A stretch of 64,000 bases of DNA. It comes from Henckelia pumila. Its lineage: Eukaryota; Streptophyta; Magnoliopsida; Lamiales; Gesneriaceae. Location: NCBI RefSeq assembly GCF_033568475.1, contig NC_133122.1:160482130-160546129 (forward strand), in the 5' to 3' direction. The notes under the pieces are model-generated. The model was not told the origin of the DNA, made no database searches, and saw only the letters and a program-made list of their open reading frames with translations. Positions 10,695 through 22,830 of the stretch are shown here, piece by piece. Both the position numbers and the translations under genes were made by a program. The number at the start of each line of letters is the position of its first letter. Within the stretch, counting starts at the first letter, position 1.

Positions 10695-11741
10695 ATGGCG
10701 GGACATGGTGACGATAGTATCCAAAGTAGCGTGGGTGGACGCTGGGGTGATCAGGACAATCGAGAGCATCGTCGGGGCCGTCATCACCATCAACATGTGC
10801 AGATGGGTCCGTAACCATTAGTCGGAGGTGAGTCACCAGAGGATGCGGAGACCTAGCTTCGGCGTATGGAGGTCTGCTTCCGAGAGTTCCGTTGCACAGA
10901 GGAGCAGAAAATGGAGACTCTTGACTTCCTCGTGGAGGGACTAGCTCAGAGATGGTGGCATTCTGCATCCACACCATTTATTGCAGCCTGGGGAGTTGCT
11001 ACCTTGGAAGAATTCCGCACAGCTTTCCACAAGCTTTATTTTCCTCCTGCTCTCCGACAGGCGAAGGCGAGCGAGTTACTGAGTTTGCGTCAGGGATCGA
11101 TGTCGATCGACGATTACCAGCTGAAGTTCTTTGAGTTGCTGTCTTATTGCCCCCAGATTTCTGATAGCACGGAGGCGAAGTATAATCTGTTCCTTCAGGG
11201 TCTTAATCCGGAAATTCATGGCCAAGTAGCTGTGAGTAATGACATGACTTATGAGGGATTAACTAGTCGATGTCACCAGGCGGAGGATAGAATTCGACGC
11301 AACAGGTCATTCCTCTTGTCTAGACCCACGAGTTCTTTGAGTCCCCGCACTGAGTCATTTAAGAAATCCGGATCTTCTTCATCTACAGGATCTGGTGAGA
11401 CTCGTCAGTCGGGCAAGAAAAATTTGCAGTGTGATCATTGTGGGAGAGACCATCTCACTGAGAATTGTAGAGCCGCTGCTAGATCTTGTTTCATCTGTGG
11501 AAGTGTTGATCACTTCAAGAGAGATTGTCCCAAGCGTAGTGGACAGAGTGGACAGAGTGGACAAACATCTAGGATGGGATCTCAGGTGAGTAGACAGTCT
11601 GAAGCATCAGTGCCGCAAAGGACCCAGAGTAGGCATCATGGAGATGGTCAGCAGTCTCGGATGCAGGTCAGATTTATGCTTTGCAGGGAGCTCAGACGCA
11701 GTCAGAAAATAATGATGACACTCATAATGATTTTGCGATGA
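10695..11741 (+). pseudogene. gag: Gag of gypsy element E, broken
   Basis: Capsid/nucleocapsid protein of a Ty3/gypsy element. The natural start is probably the ATG at 10695, which reads in frame into the long open stretch, but two stops (TAA at 10812, TAG at 10854) break it; the surviving open part starts at 10866. The central domain has the typical ALRQAKASELLSLRQGSMS region. Two zinc knuckles follow, CDHCGRDHLTENC (from 11430) and CFICGSVDHFKRDC (from 11487). After 11741 the frame is lost and no protease or polymerase follows. Confidence 0.85.
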
Positions 11742-12089
11742 TGTATTTGAGTTTTCTGTTTGACAATTCTGTTTTGTGATAACAGAATGTTAATAAGTTG
11801 TCTTCTGACAATCATGTGGATTTATGATTTGGGAATTTTCTAAATTTAATTACAAGTATTTTTTGATCGATATTCAACTGTGTTGAATTAGTTGATATTT
11901 GCATAACCAAGGATTAGAGTGGTGCTAGTTTTCAGATGATCAGTTCCATGATTTTTCCTATATGATTCAAAAAATTCAGTATTTTGACGTAGTGCCAGAG
12001 TTGACTTGTTTTCTCAGATACTCAGTGTTTGGGTGATTGGTTATTGATGATGGATTTTCATCATACATTCAGTGATGAATTATACCTGT
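11742..12089. other. Degenerate tail of element E
   Basis: AT-rich sequence with stops in all frames. It continues from gag and ends abruptly at the left edge of segment Y2. Protease, polymerase and 3' LTR of element E are absent. Confidence 0.4.
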
Positions 12090-13375
12090 TTTAATCGGGG
12101 ATTCCTTATCCTCGCTCCGATACAAATGAATCTATATTAAAATTTTTAACAATTTGATTTCAATATACACAAGAAAAAATTCAGTAACAAATTCATATTT
12201 CATCTTATTATGAAGCATTGCAGTCTTGATTATATTCATTGTAAAAAAATTTATTTTGTAACAGTGTGTATGAAAAGAATATATAAATCTTTAATATAAT
12301 AAATAATCTATTGAAAAAATAAATATATCGAGAAAAAAGCTTACATAATTTCCAGAAAACAATATAAAAAATCTTATATAGTATATAAAATAAAGGGTTA
12401 ATTACGTTAACCTCCCGTGAGGTTTTCATAAGAAAAGTTGCAAGGATTACGAAGCTAAGGGTTGAAGAAAGCGCTGGTTGAAGAACTCAGGGTTGAAGAC
12501 TAATTTGATCCCAAGAAATATAAACCAAAAATACCAAAATAATTCAAAGTTGAGCAAAATACACACTGAATCAAACGAAAACATGAAGAAATATATATTC
12601 CAAATTCTCAATTCATTAATATTGTATATACAAGTATCCATTATTTATCCAAAATCCAAAACACTCTTCAGCATTCACTAATCATTTCAGATTGGCTAAT
12701 TAAAAAACAAAATTCTAAAAATAAACAAAAGTTTAAAAAACACAATTACACATATCACAATTCATGAATCATCATCCAATCCTAATCATGAATCACAGAT
12801 CGCAATCATGAATCAAAGAAATCGAAATCATCATACCAATTACTAGAAAAGGAACGAAGAAAAGCAAGAACTCACTATTCACGATCGCAAATCAGCAAAT
12901 AAACACAAAAATCAATCATATACAATCAATATGAAAGCAAAATTTGGGGAAAAAACAGAGCATCGAGAATCTGGGCTCACAAGAGATCTTCGCGGCGCTT
13001 TGCAGGGACGATGGAAACTATTTCTTCGACTACCAGGTTTCCGAATTTCTTTTCCCCTTTTGCAGCTAAAGGCGTACACGCCAGCCCAATTTTGGGCTAA
13101 AAACGTTGGACTCTTAATTTTTTTAGTGGGCCACCATGCTAAAAAGAATTGAGAAAAAATTTAACATATAAAAAATTTTAAAAATTTTGAAGGGTTAAAG
13201 AACGTACATAACATTGAAAAGTTGGAGAACGGATGGTATCCCAATATTAAATTCCAAGACTCAAAATGGTAAAAGGTGAAAGTTGATAAACTGATGGTAT
13301 CCCAATATTAAATTTCAAACTCAAAATGGTAAAAGATAAAAGTTGGTGAGCTACAAGTTAATTCAATTGAACAAG
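12090..13375 (-). repeat. Duplicated segments Y and Z, copy 2 (empty-site copy)
   Basis: Copy of 3463-3842 joined directly to the copy of 7652-8555. At 12466-12480 the sequence GAAAGCGCTGGTTGA is uninterrupted, giving the pre-insertion state of the site that received the chimeric element in copy 1. The gene-like minus-strand blocks are present here too, with TTGTGAGCCC after the first. Confidence 0.75.
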
Positions 13376-13386
13376 TTTCTTTTCCC

Positions 13387-14323
13387 ATTATCTAATCACA
13401 AAATTTTTTTGGAAATTCTTGTTTACATGATAAAACAAAGGTAAAATTATTTCTATAAGGCTGATTTGACATAAACAATTTTTTGAATTTTTATTTAATC
13501 ATTATATCCAGATGAATAAAATCGTGGTCTTTTCTTTCATTGTAATTTAGGGACATGGTGGATGGGAAGAAATAGTAAATTTTTCTTAGTTTCAAAAAAC
13601 TTTAGATTTTTGATTTACATGATATATGTTCTTTCCTTCTGATTTCTTATTTTTCCCTTTGGGCTAATGCATCCCCATCCTCTCCCCGATTCCAAGATTT
13701 GTCCCCTCTCCGCCCCAATGAACGCTTTTATTTATGGGGATTCTTTATTTCAGACTCTTCATTTGAATTGATCATTGAAATACTAATTTTTCTTTTAAAT
13801 TTCAGCAAAAAAATCCAAAATATCAAAAATATGGTGTAAATCCAAATTTATCCTTTACCCTGAATTTCTTGACTCAAATGACAGTTTTATTTTGCTACAT
13901 CACTCCAGGAATTTTCTTACAACATGGGGATGTTGATTTAAAGAAAGAATTCAAACATAAAGAATCCCAATATATTAAAGCGTTCATTGGGGCGGAGATG
14001 GGGACGAATCTTGGAATCCAGGACGGGGACAGGGATGGATTATCCCAAAGGGAAAAAAATAAGAAATCAGAAGGGAAGACCACATATCAGGTAACTCAAC
14101 AATCTAAAGTTTTTTTAAACGAAAATTTTTTTACTATTTCTTCCCATCCACCATGTCCCTAAATTACAATGAAAGAAAAGACCATGATTTTATTCATCTG
14201 GATATAATAGTTGGATAAAAATTCAAAAAATTGCTTAGGTCAGATCAGCCTTATAGAAATAATTTTACCTTTGTTTTATCATGTAATCTCGGGCAAGAGT
14301 TTTCTAAAATTTTTGTGATTAGA
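13387..14323. repeat. Large inverted repeat, arms of about 380 bases
   Basis: The left arm, about 13387-13765, is the reverse complement of the right arm, about 13945-14323, with some divergence. Matching landmarks are ATAAAACAAAGGTAAAATTA near 13430 against its complement near 14265, and GGGACATGGTGGATGGGAAG near 13550 against its complement near 14146. The loop of about 180 bases contains the start of segment X2. A transcript would fold into a long hairpin. Confidence 0.75.
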
Positions 14324-14612
14324 TAACAACGACGAAGAATATATGAAAAGGGAAAATGGGGTGAAAACTGTTTTTTATGGAAATAAAAAATGCAAATTGG
14401 AATTGTTTTCACACAACTAGCAGCAGATTGGACTGATTGTGTGAAAACCATGTGGTGTGGGAATAAATTGGGTTTAGATTCCATGTAGTCAATGAGAGTG
14501 TGACCAGGATGATCGAAATACTTGGTGGAATGGTTGGACAGATCGGTGTCTGTGAGATGATGGTCGAGCAAATATTTTTGGAAATGGGGCGTGGCGGGAG
14601 AGGCGATATATT
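13850..14612. repeat. Duplicated segment X, copy 2
   Basis: Matches 1114-1191 plus 2723-3404. It ends at GATATATTC, after which the two copies differ. It forms the right arm of the inverted repeat and includes the gene-like minus-strand block. Confidence 0.7.
14409..14612 (-). pseudogene. Gene-like minus-strand fragment of unknown family, copy 2
   Basis: Second copy of the fragment at 3198-3404. It reads HFQKYLLDHHLTDTDLSNHS with a few substitutions in the remainder. The stop present in copy 1 is lost, so the open frame runs on to 14251. Upstream sequence differs from copy 1, so only the end of the presumed exon is shared. Confidence 0.4.
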
Positions 14613-14629
14613 CAAGGGTGGATGCATGT

Positions 14630-14728
14630 ATTGGGCCACCCGGGTTACAGCCCGAGTGGCCCAAATAATTTTTAAAAATTTTTTATATGTATATTTGGGG
14701 TTAATTATTTTTAGCCCGGGTGGCCCAT
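14630..14728. repeat. Small inverted-repeat element with GGGCCACCCGGG ends
   Basis: GGGCCACCCGGGTT at the left is mirrored by AGCCCGGGTGGCCC at about 14712-14727, with another partial complement (AGCCCGAGTGGCCC) just inside the left end. The body is AT-rich. About 95 bases long: a possible miniature transposon, or simply a stem-forming sequence. Confidence 0.35.
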
Positions 14729-14740
14729 TAAAAAAACTTC

Positions 14741-15055
14741 AATAGCTCTAGTTTTCGAACTAGTTTGGTGCTTCCAAACTACTCTTTTGAGGTTCCGAAC
14801 TGTCCCAAAACATTAAGCCCTTTGAACTATTTTAGATCGTTCTGAATTTGATTTTAAAATCATTAAACCCAAATAAGTATTTTTAATCATGTTTAGGTAG
14901 TAGATTGACTTATTTAGGAGTCGGGCTACTACATTCTTCTCAACTTAAGAGATATCGTCCTCAAAATCCAATGCTAGGATAATCAGAACAAAACATCACT
15001 AGAATAATCTTATTACAATGTTTCAGTTTCAAAATACAACTGAACTGCTCAAAGG
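14741..15055 (-). mobile_element. Family E gypsy fragment: end of pol, polypurine tract and start of 3' LTR
   Basis: On the minus strand, sequence resembling the conserved gypsy end (ATTTTGAGGACGATATCTC, then AAGTTGAGAAGA) runs into TGTAGTAGCCCG at 14933, the family E LTR start. About 190 bases of LTR remain. TCCGAA/TTCGGA-type motifs are present as in the full E LTR. The fragment abuts the truncated element H near 15060. Confidence 0.65.
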
Positions 15056-15059
15056 AAAA

Positions 15060-16611
15060 CAAAGTGCAATCAAAACAACTCTGGATGCTCGGAATGCATA
15101 TGACTTTCTAAATCCCAAGTCGCCTCCTTCTCAGTGGTGGAATAATTCCATTGGGCATCGTCCAAAATTCGCGAGGAGTAGTAGATGGAATGCGACACTT
15201 TCCCAACTTTTTGTCCCAATACCGCTCCTACCGCATAGTCATTGGAATCACACATGATTTCAAACGGTTTGCTTCAGTCAGGTTGTTGGATGATAGGTGC
15301 AGAAGTCAATGAGTCTTTAATTTTGTCAAACGAAGTTTTGCATGACTCGTCAAACTCAAAAGTGACATCTTTCTGCAACAGCTTGCACATGGGAGATGCG
15401 ATCTTGGCGAAGTCCTGAATATATCTCATGTAAAAACCTGCATGGCCAAGAAAGGAACACACTTCCCGCACACAAGTGGGATAAGGTAAAGATTGAATGA
15501 TATCAATTTTAGCTTTATCTACCTCAATTCCCTTATAAGAAACGACTTGACCCAAAACGATACCTTGCCCAACCATAAAATGACATTTTTCAGAATTTAA
15601 GACCAAGTTAGTTTCGACACACCAACTTAAGGACAAGAGCAAGGTTAGACAAGAATTTCTCAAACGTATCACCATAGACGAAAAAATCATCCATGAAGAC
15701 TTCTAATATGTGCTCAATAAAATCAGAGAATATGCTAACCATACATCTTTGGAATGTGGCTGGTGCGTTGCAGAGTTCAAAGGGCATACGCCGATAAGAA
15801 AATGTACCAAACGGGCAAGTGAATGTTGTTTTCTCCTGATCCTCTAGTGCAATTGAAATCTGAAAATATCCAGAATATCCATCAAGAAAACAATATTAAG
15901 AATGACAAGACAATGTTTCAATCATTAGATCAATAAGGTAAAGGGAAATGGTCCTTTCGGGTTCCAGCATTCAATTTTTCTATAATCTATACAAACCCTC
16001 CACCCGTTTTGAATGCGTGTGGGAACTAATTCGTCATCTTTGTTCTTCACCACTATAATTCCGGTTTTCTTGGGAGCCACTTGGACAGGGCTAACCCACT
16101 GGCTATCAGAAATTGGATAAATCACTCCAATTTCAAGGAGTTTGAGGATTTCTGCCTTCACCACCTCCATCATAGGTGGATTCAATTTCCTTTGCGTCTG
16201 ACGTGAGGGACTTGTTCCTTATTCCACCAGAATACTATGCATGCATGTAGAAGGGCTGATTCCCTTGATGTCTGCAATGGTCCATCCTATAGCAGTATTG
16301 TGCTCCTTTAAAACCTTTACGAGCTGCTCTTCTTGTTCTTTCTCCAAGCTGCTAGAGATGATGACTGATAATGTTTTTCCTTCTCCTAAGAAAACATATT
16401 TGAGATGTTTGGGCAACGTCTTCAGCTCATTGAATGGTTCCTGCAGAATAGATGGAAGACGCCAAGTATTAGGTATTGGTAAAGAGATATATGAAATATT
16501 ACCTGATTGAGGTAGGTCAGGGGCACGGTTCAGAATTGTCACAATCTCTTTCACTTCTTCATTGAAACAAATTCCATCGTTGTCCTTTTGAATGAGTGCT
16601 ATAATAGCCAC
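15060..16611 (-). pseudogene. pol: Reverse transcriptase and RNase H of Athila-like element H, broken
   Basis: Gypsy polymerase remnant. From the N-terminal side: a pre-RT segment including IGWTIADIKGISPS (near 16240-16310), RT with ILKLLEIGVIYPISDSQWVS and the block GWRVCIDYRK (near 15970-16150), the active-site motif FMDD near 15685-15700 in a different frame, a thumb region with FLGHAGFYMRYIQDFAKIAS, and the start of RNase H (MCDSNDYAVGAVLG from 15255). Stops and frameshifts interrupt it, and it is truncated at about 15065 by the family E fragment. Integrase is missing. Confidence 0.8.
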
Positions 16612-16613
16612 CT

Positions 16614-17489
16614 TTAGCTCGTCTTTCCTGCAAGCTCAAAACACTTTTGTGCCAAGTAATCTACAATATCAACAGAATAATCACAATAGTCAACATTAGG
16701 AAATTTCATGGCATCATAAATATTAAATTTGACGACCTCGCCATCAAATTCCATAGTAAGTGTGCCACTGTGAACATCAATTTTTGTCATCGACGTTTTC
16801 AAAAATGGTCTGCCTAACATAATTGGACTATTGTGATCGCCATTTTCCATGTCATGTACATAAAAATCAGCAGGAAACACCAATTTATTTACTTGCACCA
16901 ATACATCTTCTTCTACTCCCCTAGGGTATGTATTAGACCTATCAGCCAGTTGTATGAAAATTCCAGTTTTTTTCAAAGGTCAAAGCTTCAAGGATGCATA
17001 GATAGAATATGGCATGACATTGATTGATGCTCCTATATCAAACATTGATTTTTCTAGTCTAACATTCCCTATGGTACATGGGATAGAGAACATACCTGGA
17101 TCCTTGCATTTTGCAGGAAATTTCCTTTGGATCACAGCAGATACATTTTATCCCAACTCTATATTCTGACATCCTTTCAATGTCTGCTTCCTTTTTGCAG
17201 TGCACAATTCCATCAAAAACTTCGCATAGAGAGGTACCTGCTTATTAGCATCTAGCAATGGATTGTTTACCTCACATCTACGAATAGTGTCGTAGAGTTT
17301 CTTAATCCCTTCATATTTCCTAGATTCCTTAAGTGCTAAGGGAAAGGGGGCTATAGGTTTATATTCAGAGAGAGAAGAGAACTTACTTTTTTGCGCTTCT
17401 CCCTGAGTTGCTTCTTTATCATCCATCTTTAGTTCTTCACTCTGTTCCTTCTTTGACGAAACATCAACTACCTTCTCCTTAACCTTCAA
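16614..17489 (-). pseudogene. Gag-pol linker and aspartic protease of element H, broken
   Basis: The first part (17489-17148) has the Athila-type linker with YKPIAPFPLALKESRKYEGI. The retropepsin active-site block DIGASINVM lies at about 17013-17039 and the C-terminal block SPIMLGRPFLKTSMTKIDV near 16780-16840, as in Athila-like proteases. The frame is shifted relative to both gag and RT. Confidence 0.75.
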
Positions 17490-17535
17490 CTATTTCCCAT
17501 TACTGAGAATGATTGCACTAGCATTCTCCCTTGGT

Positions 17536-18894
17536 TTAGGGACCGTTTGAGATGGTAAAGTGTTGGAAATGTTGTGCTTCCATCTTGTTGATTGCAGTGG
17601 CGAGCTGTCCCATCTGGGTATTCAAATTTTGGATACTTGCTCGGGTTTTTGGTTGGAAATTCAGAGTATTAGTTGCAAGATCATTAACTATATTTTCAAG
17701 AAACTCACCTGGCGCTGGAATTTGAGGACGTTGCTGTTGTGGAGGATACGGTGGCTTGTAAGCTTTATTATGCGGTTGTGCATGAGGTCCAGGTTGATTC
17801 GCCGATGAGTTTCCGTATCTAATATTTGGATGATCCTTCCAACCTGGATTATATATGTTGGAATACGGATCATACTTTCGATGTGGTGGCCCAGGAAATC
17901 CTCCAGTGGCATTCACTTGTTCGACCGATTCCTCTTGAAGTGTGGGACACATATCAGTCGCATGTCCTACTGCAGCGCAAATTCCACATGCCTTTGTAGT
18001 CTGTCCATTTCCTACAGCCATTTGATTCACAAGAGACGTCAGTTCAATCAATTGTTGCTCAAGAGAAGAAACATTTACCTCATTATTCTTTTTGGTTGCA
18101 GGATCACTTTTGTTGGTGCCAACTTGTTGAGAATTGACAGTCATATTCTCGATTAAGTTCCTTGCATCTCGTGGAGTTTAGTCCACAAAAACTCCTCCAC
18201 TGGCTGCATCTACCATGCTCCTGTCATGAGGCAACAAACCTTCATAGCAATATTGAATTAAAAGGTTCTCACTTATCTGATGTTGCGGACAGCTAGCACA
18301 AAGCTTTTTGAACCGCTCCCAGTATTCATGAAGTGACTCCCCCATATATTTCTTGATGTCGTATATTTACTTTCTGATATTCGCTGCTCTAGAAGCTGGA
18401 AAATATTTCTCCAGAAAGATTCTCTTCATTTCAGTCCTGGTTGTGATGAATCCAGGAGGTAAATAGTACAGCCAATCCTTTGCAGCATTCTTCAAATAAA
18501 AAGGAAAGGCTTTCAATTGGATCCGCTTCTCTGTTACTCTATGGGGTTTCATACTCGTGCATACCACTTGGAATCTTATCAAGTGCTTGGGAGGATCCTC
18601 ACCTGCGAGACTATGAAAAGAAGGCAATAAGTGAATTAGTCCGAATTTTAACTCAAACGTAGCATTAGCATCTAGAGTAGGAAAAGTAATGCATAAAGGT
18701 TGCTGGTTTAGATCAGGAGTGCCAAGTTTTCTCAGGCTCATATTTGCATTGGCAGCCATCTCTTCCTCAGTATTTTTAGTTTGATGTTTGTCCTCTTCTA
18801 GTCTCCTTCGAGCTTCTCTTCGTCGTCGGTGAAAAGTTCTATCAATCTCAGGATTGTAGGGAAATTCTTCTACTGAAGATTCTCCTGCAGACAT
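17536..18894 (-). pseudogene. gag: Gag of Athila-like element H, broken
   Basis: Starts at 18894 with MSAGESSVEE and the lineage-typical NPEIDRTFHRRRREARRRLE. The capsid block WLYYLPPGFITTRTEMKRIF precedes KYFPASRAANIRK, after which a stop interrupts the frame. The same frame reopens at 18144 with a single zinc knuckle, CGICAAVGHATDMC, then a Pro/Gln-rich tail. Clearly derived from a functional gag but no longer translatable as one protein. Confidence 0.85.
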
Positions 18895-18970
18895 GAACGA
18901 CCAGAGAAGTAATAGAAGGAAATAAAAGAAACAAAATAAGAAAAAACAAAATAACTAGAATTAAACACCG

Positions 18971-18988
18971 TCCCCAGAAACGGTGCCA
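18971..18988 (-). promoter_or_regulatory. Primer binding site of element H
   Basis: On the minus strand TGGCACCGTTTCTGGGGA lies two bases after the LTR end. It resembles, with differences, the TGGCGCCGTTGCC site typical of Athila/Tat elements. Confidence 0.7.
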
Positions 18989-18990
18989 AA

Positions 18991-20449
18991 TGTGGTAGCG
19001 CTTAGTCGTATTGTGCCAAAATTAACCCAACTCAGATCAACTAATTAAATTGTAGTAGCAAGAGTAGGGATCATTCCCACGAGGAAGGTGCAATTTATTA
19101 CGTTCTTAAAAATACAAAAAATAAATGAAAAGGGTGGTTTTTGAATTTGAATTTAAATACCACTAATTAAAAGAAATTTAAAATAAATTTGATTGACTAT
19201 CATGCAGGATTAAGAGTATGAAAAATCAATGAATTAAACAAGCCTTGGTATCGGTCGACTACACCCTTGAAGTTATTCACTCGATCATCGACTCTCTAAA
19301 AATAATTAATTCTCATTGAATATTCATCATTGGAAATTTAATTCTTATCTCATCTTAATTTTAGTTAATTATACACAAGCGTTATAAATTAACTCTTACC
19401 AATAAATCAATCAATATACAAGAGATCAAGATTTAAACCCAAGTTAGCATTCAAACTAGTGAAATTGATGAATCTAGACAACACAAACAAAAGAGGTTGT
19501 ATTTAATCTAGTCAATTGTTGTTCCTACGAATTAATAAATTCACAAGCGGAAATTACTAATCATAGTTGCTTCATAAATTAGAGGGATCAAACAATTACG
19601 GATTTGATTTCTAATTTAGCTCTATATTGTATTATAAAATCATAGGGTGATCAATCCAATAATCTCACATACAAGCATAAAATAAATATCAAACAACTTT
19701 TGATATCCAAATAAAAATCAAACACTGAAAATTTGAATTTCACAAACAAATAAATTCAAGGACTTGTCTTCCTCAACCAAGTATTAAAACTTATCCATGA
19801 ATATTCACGAAATTCTAAATAAAATTCAAAAGAAAAGAAGAAATCTGAGAAAGTTAGGAAGAAAACCTAGCCGCCAAAGCGTTTTTTGTGTTAAAACCCT
19901 TCAAGTCTGATTACTCGATAGACAAAATTCGGAATAATAACCAAATAAAAGACTAGAGTCCTTCAAAAGCAAATTTTCTAATTTAAAAGATTTTTTTTCC
20001 AAAACCCGCATCGCGCTCGATCGGTAGAAAATGACCAATCGAGCGCACATAACTCTGATCCAAGGTTCTGTCTTTTCTCTTCTACTCACTCGGTCGGTAA
20101 GAAATTACAGAACGAGCGGAAGATGCTCTGCCCAAATCTTTTTCTTTTCTCCATGCTCCCGCTCGATCGGTAGAAACTTGCAGATCAAGCGAGATATCTT
20201 CTGTGCAAAATTTCCATCAAATTGTCATATCCTACACAATAAAACCCGGGAGCATGTTATGTAGACATGATGCATACAATACGAACAAAATCTTAATTAA
20301 AACAAATGAATGCATGTGAAAACAATAGTAAAATGACATTAAAATATGCAACAAAAACACAACTATCATTCTTCAACTGATCTTCAAGCCTATTTATTGG
20401 CACCGATTTCAACGGTCATAAAAATATTCAAAAATATTTGTTCCTCACA
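18991..20449 (-). mobile_element. 5' LTR of Athila-like element H
   Basis: On the minus strand it starts TGTGAGGAAC at 20449 and ends ACCACA at 18991, about 1.46 kb. It carries three imperfect inverted repeats with the CTCGATCGGT motif at 20013-20192. The partner 3' LTR is absent, lost with the truncation at 15060. Confidence 0.7.
20013..20192. repeat. Three CTCGATCGGT inverted repeats in the H LTR
   Basis: Dyads at about 20013-20046, 20086-20120 and 20158-20192, each with a CTCG(A/G)TCGGT half and a partly complementary second half. The first pairs GCGCTCGATCGGT with ACCAATCGAGCGC at 12 of 13 positions. Closely related, perfect versions occur in the LTR of the unrelated element J. Confidence 0.65.
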
Positions 20450-21850
20450 ATAAATATCCGTTGTGTTGTCTTGTAGTTATTGTAGATAATTTCTGATAGA
20501 AAGTACGCTCTTCGCATTGTTAATGTTGCGACGTCTACAGTGTACGGATGTTTATATCCCCAAAATGGACAACAAACAAATCTGAATTCTTCTGAGTGTG
20601 TTGGAAATTTTTAAGGATCGAGACTGACGTTATTGAATATCCCTGATATATGTAAGTTGCCCTTAAATTCCGTTCTGGTCAGTCCAGTTGAGCAGCCTTG
20701 ACTAGTTGAAAATGATTTTTAGTTGAGGTTCAGTAAAGGTGCTTTTTACAGTCATAGTATTAAGTCATAAAATACTCGGCTATATCAAGTTGTGGTCACT
20801 TCGAGTATTTCAGTCATCTAATAAAATCAAGAATATACCAGTTAAGCTTTTGGAATAGTTCACTGACTATGGTTGACTAGTTCACTGACCAGTTAAGGTT
20901 CATTTGAATTAGATGACTAACAATGTTCAGTTGAGTAACTTGATGTAGTCTATTATTTTTGCCTTAGATTATTTTGTATAAAACAAAAAATTAACAATTG
21001 ATTTCCCAAAAATTTCTCTCCTTTTGGTGTTTGACAAAATTAAGCTTTAGTTGATTAGGCAAAAATATTGTTTGTATACTTAGTTGGTTAACTGATTTAT
21101 CTTCCCCCCCCCTTTTTGGCAAACATAATAGCTCACGGTTAACTGATGATGATAAGAAATTAGAGAAAGACTGAATTAAGAAAAACTAATAGATATATAA
21201 GATCGAGATACACATTTTATATAAAATAAGAATAAAGATATTTTATGTCCTACTGTAACTGCTTTGATGAGAACTATGGCCTTGATGACCTAAACTAGAA
21301 CTGCCTCTGCCTGGATGGCCCTTATGGCCTCCTCTAGAATGTTATGCTCTAGTTGTGGCAATATTAGGGGTATAAATCAATACTTGTTGAACCAAATTTG
21401 ATACTAAGGTAATCTGAGTAGACATGACTTGAAACTTTGATTCCATGGAGCTTTGCAATGAGTGCATGTGAGCAGTCAAAAATCCACTTTGATGGAGACT
21501 TTTTCCACTTTATTAACAAGATCATTGTGAGATTGGACCAATTTTGGAATGGAAGTAGTAGTCTTATTAACCACTTCCATAGTCTTGAACATATTGGACA
21601 ACTGCCTTTGCAAACTAACAACATCAGTAGTCAATAATTCATGAAGACTGTTGACAAGATCACCAGTCTTGATTGATCTGCCCTGATTGCTGTGACATTT
21701 GAGGAAATATTAGAAAGGCTGGATTCAATGCTGTCTAGAGCAAAATCCAGATCAGCAAAAGACTCCTTCTTTGGTGACTATTCATTAGATTCATCAGCTG
21801 GGTGCCTGGAAGTACCTGCCTTACCAGAACTAGACTTGGAGATTTTTTTG
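20450..21850 (-). mobile_element. Element F remnant, part 1 (minus strand)
   Basis: Degenerate sequence. The minus-strand part at 21240-21850 reads as fragments of a Ser/Lys/Glu-rich protein (SSSGKAGTSRHPADESNE) with stops. AT-rich sequence fills 20450-21240, with repeated CAGTTGA/GTTGACTAG-type words as in some copia LTRs. It may be the extra charged ORF and 3' end of a SIRE-like copia element; this is a weak assignment. Confidence 0.35.
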
Positions 21851-22785
21851 TGTTGGAACATTAATAATTTCGGTGTTAACAAACTACATAGAAAGAATCA
21901 TCAGGCGAATAACTTTGTCCACTGTAATTGAAGACATCAACTGGAAAAGTTAACAGGAGTCTGAGATATCTAACCAGTCTCTGAGCTAAACACATGACTC
22001 GACTAACGAAGCTAACTGGGATCAGACGTGCATAGCTAAACTGAATTACCAAGACTGGATAGCATCCAAGACTGATTAGTTAGGGAAACTAATCAGTTGA
22101 CCAAACAACATCTAAATTAATAACTCTACCTCAACGGTTTGATAAAGTTTTACGTACAAGACTGACATCGTCGAGCTATAGAAGCATTAGTGTACTTCGT
22201 GTCAAAGAAGGTAAAAGGCAGCAGAAAAGTCAAACAAAGAGCTAGAATTTGAATCAAATTACCGTTGGAGTTGGAAGCTATAAATAGAAGATCTTTTGAA
22301 GCGAATAAAGATGCAAGGGAGTGAACACAACAAAAGACAAGTGATCAATTCAAGATCCCTCGAGATCACTCCCACACTATAGCAGCTCACACCTCCACTG
22401 ATACAACACACACTTCTTTCAATATATTTGATCAAGTGTAGGATAATTGTTTGCTAAGCTACCGAGTTGTAATATCTTTATAATAGATCAATTGAGGTGC
22501 TACGAACCTCGTTGTAAGATTAATCAGTTGAGGACTAGATTCAGTCAAGAGGCTAGGCTTTTTGGGATAGGCAATTGAGTATGTCCTAGTATTGGATTGG
22601 GTTTGTACAAGTTGTTGTATAGATCAAAGTCTTCTATTGGATCATTCCAAGTGGAAGAAGGGGTGACGAGTCTCCGAATATACATAAACAAATTCTCGAG
22701 TTCTTACATTTCATTCGTCCTTTTTCACTACATATTAAGTCATTTTGGTACATTGTTTCTAATCTTTCATTTGACCTTATTCCAC

Positions 22786-22830
<45 letters not shown>

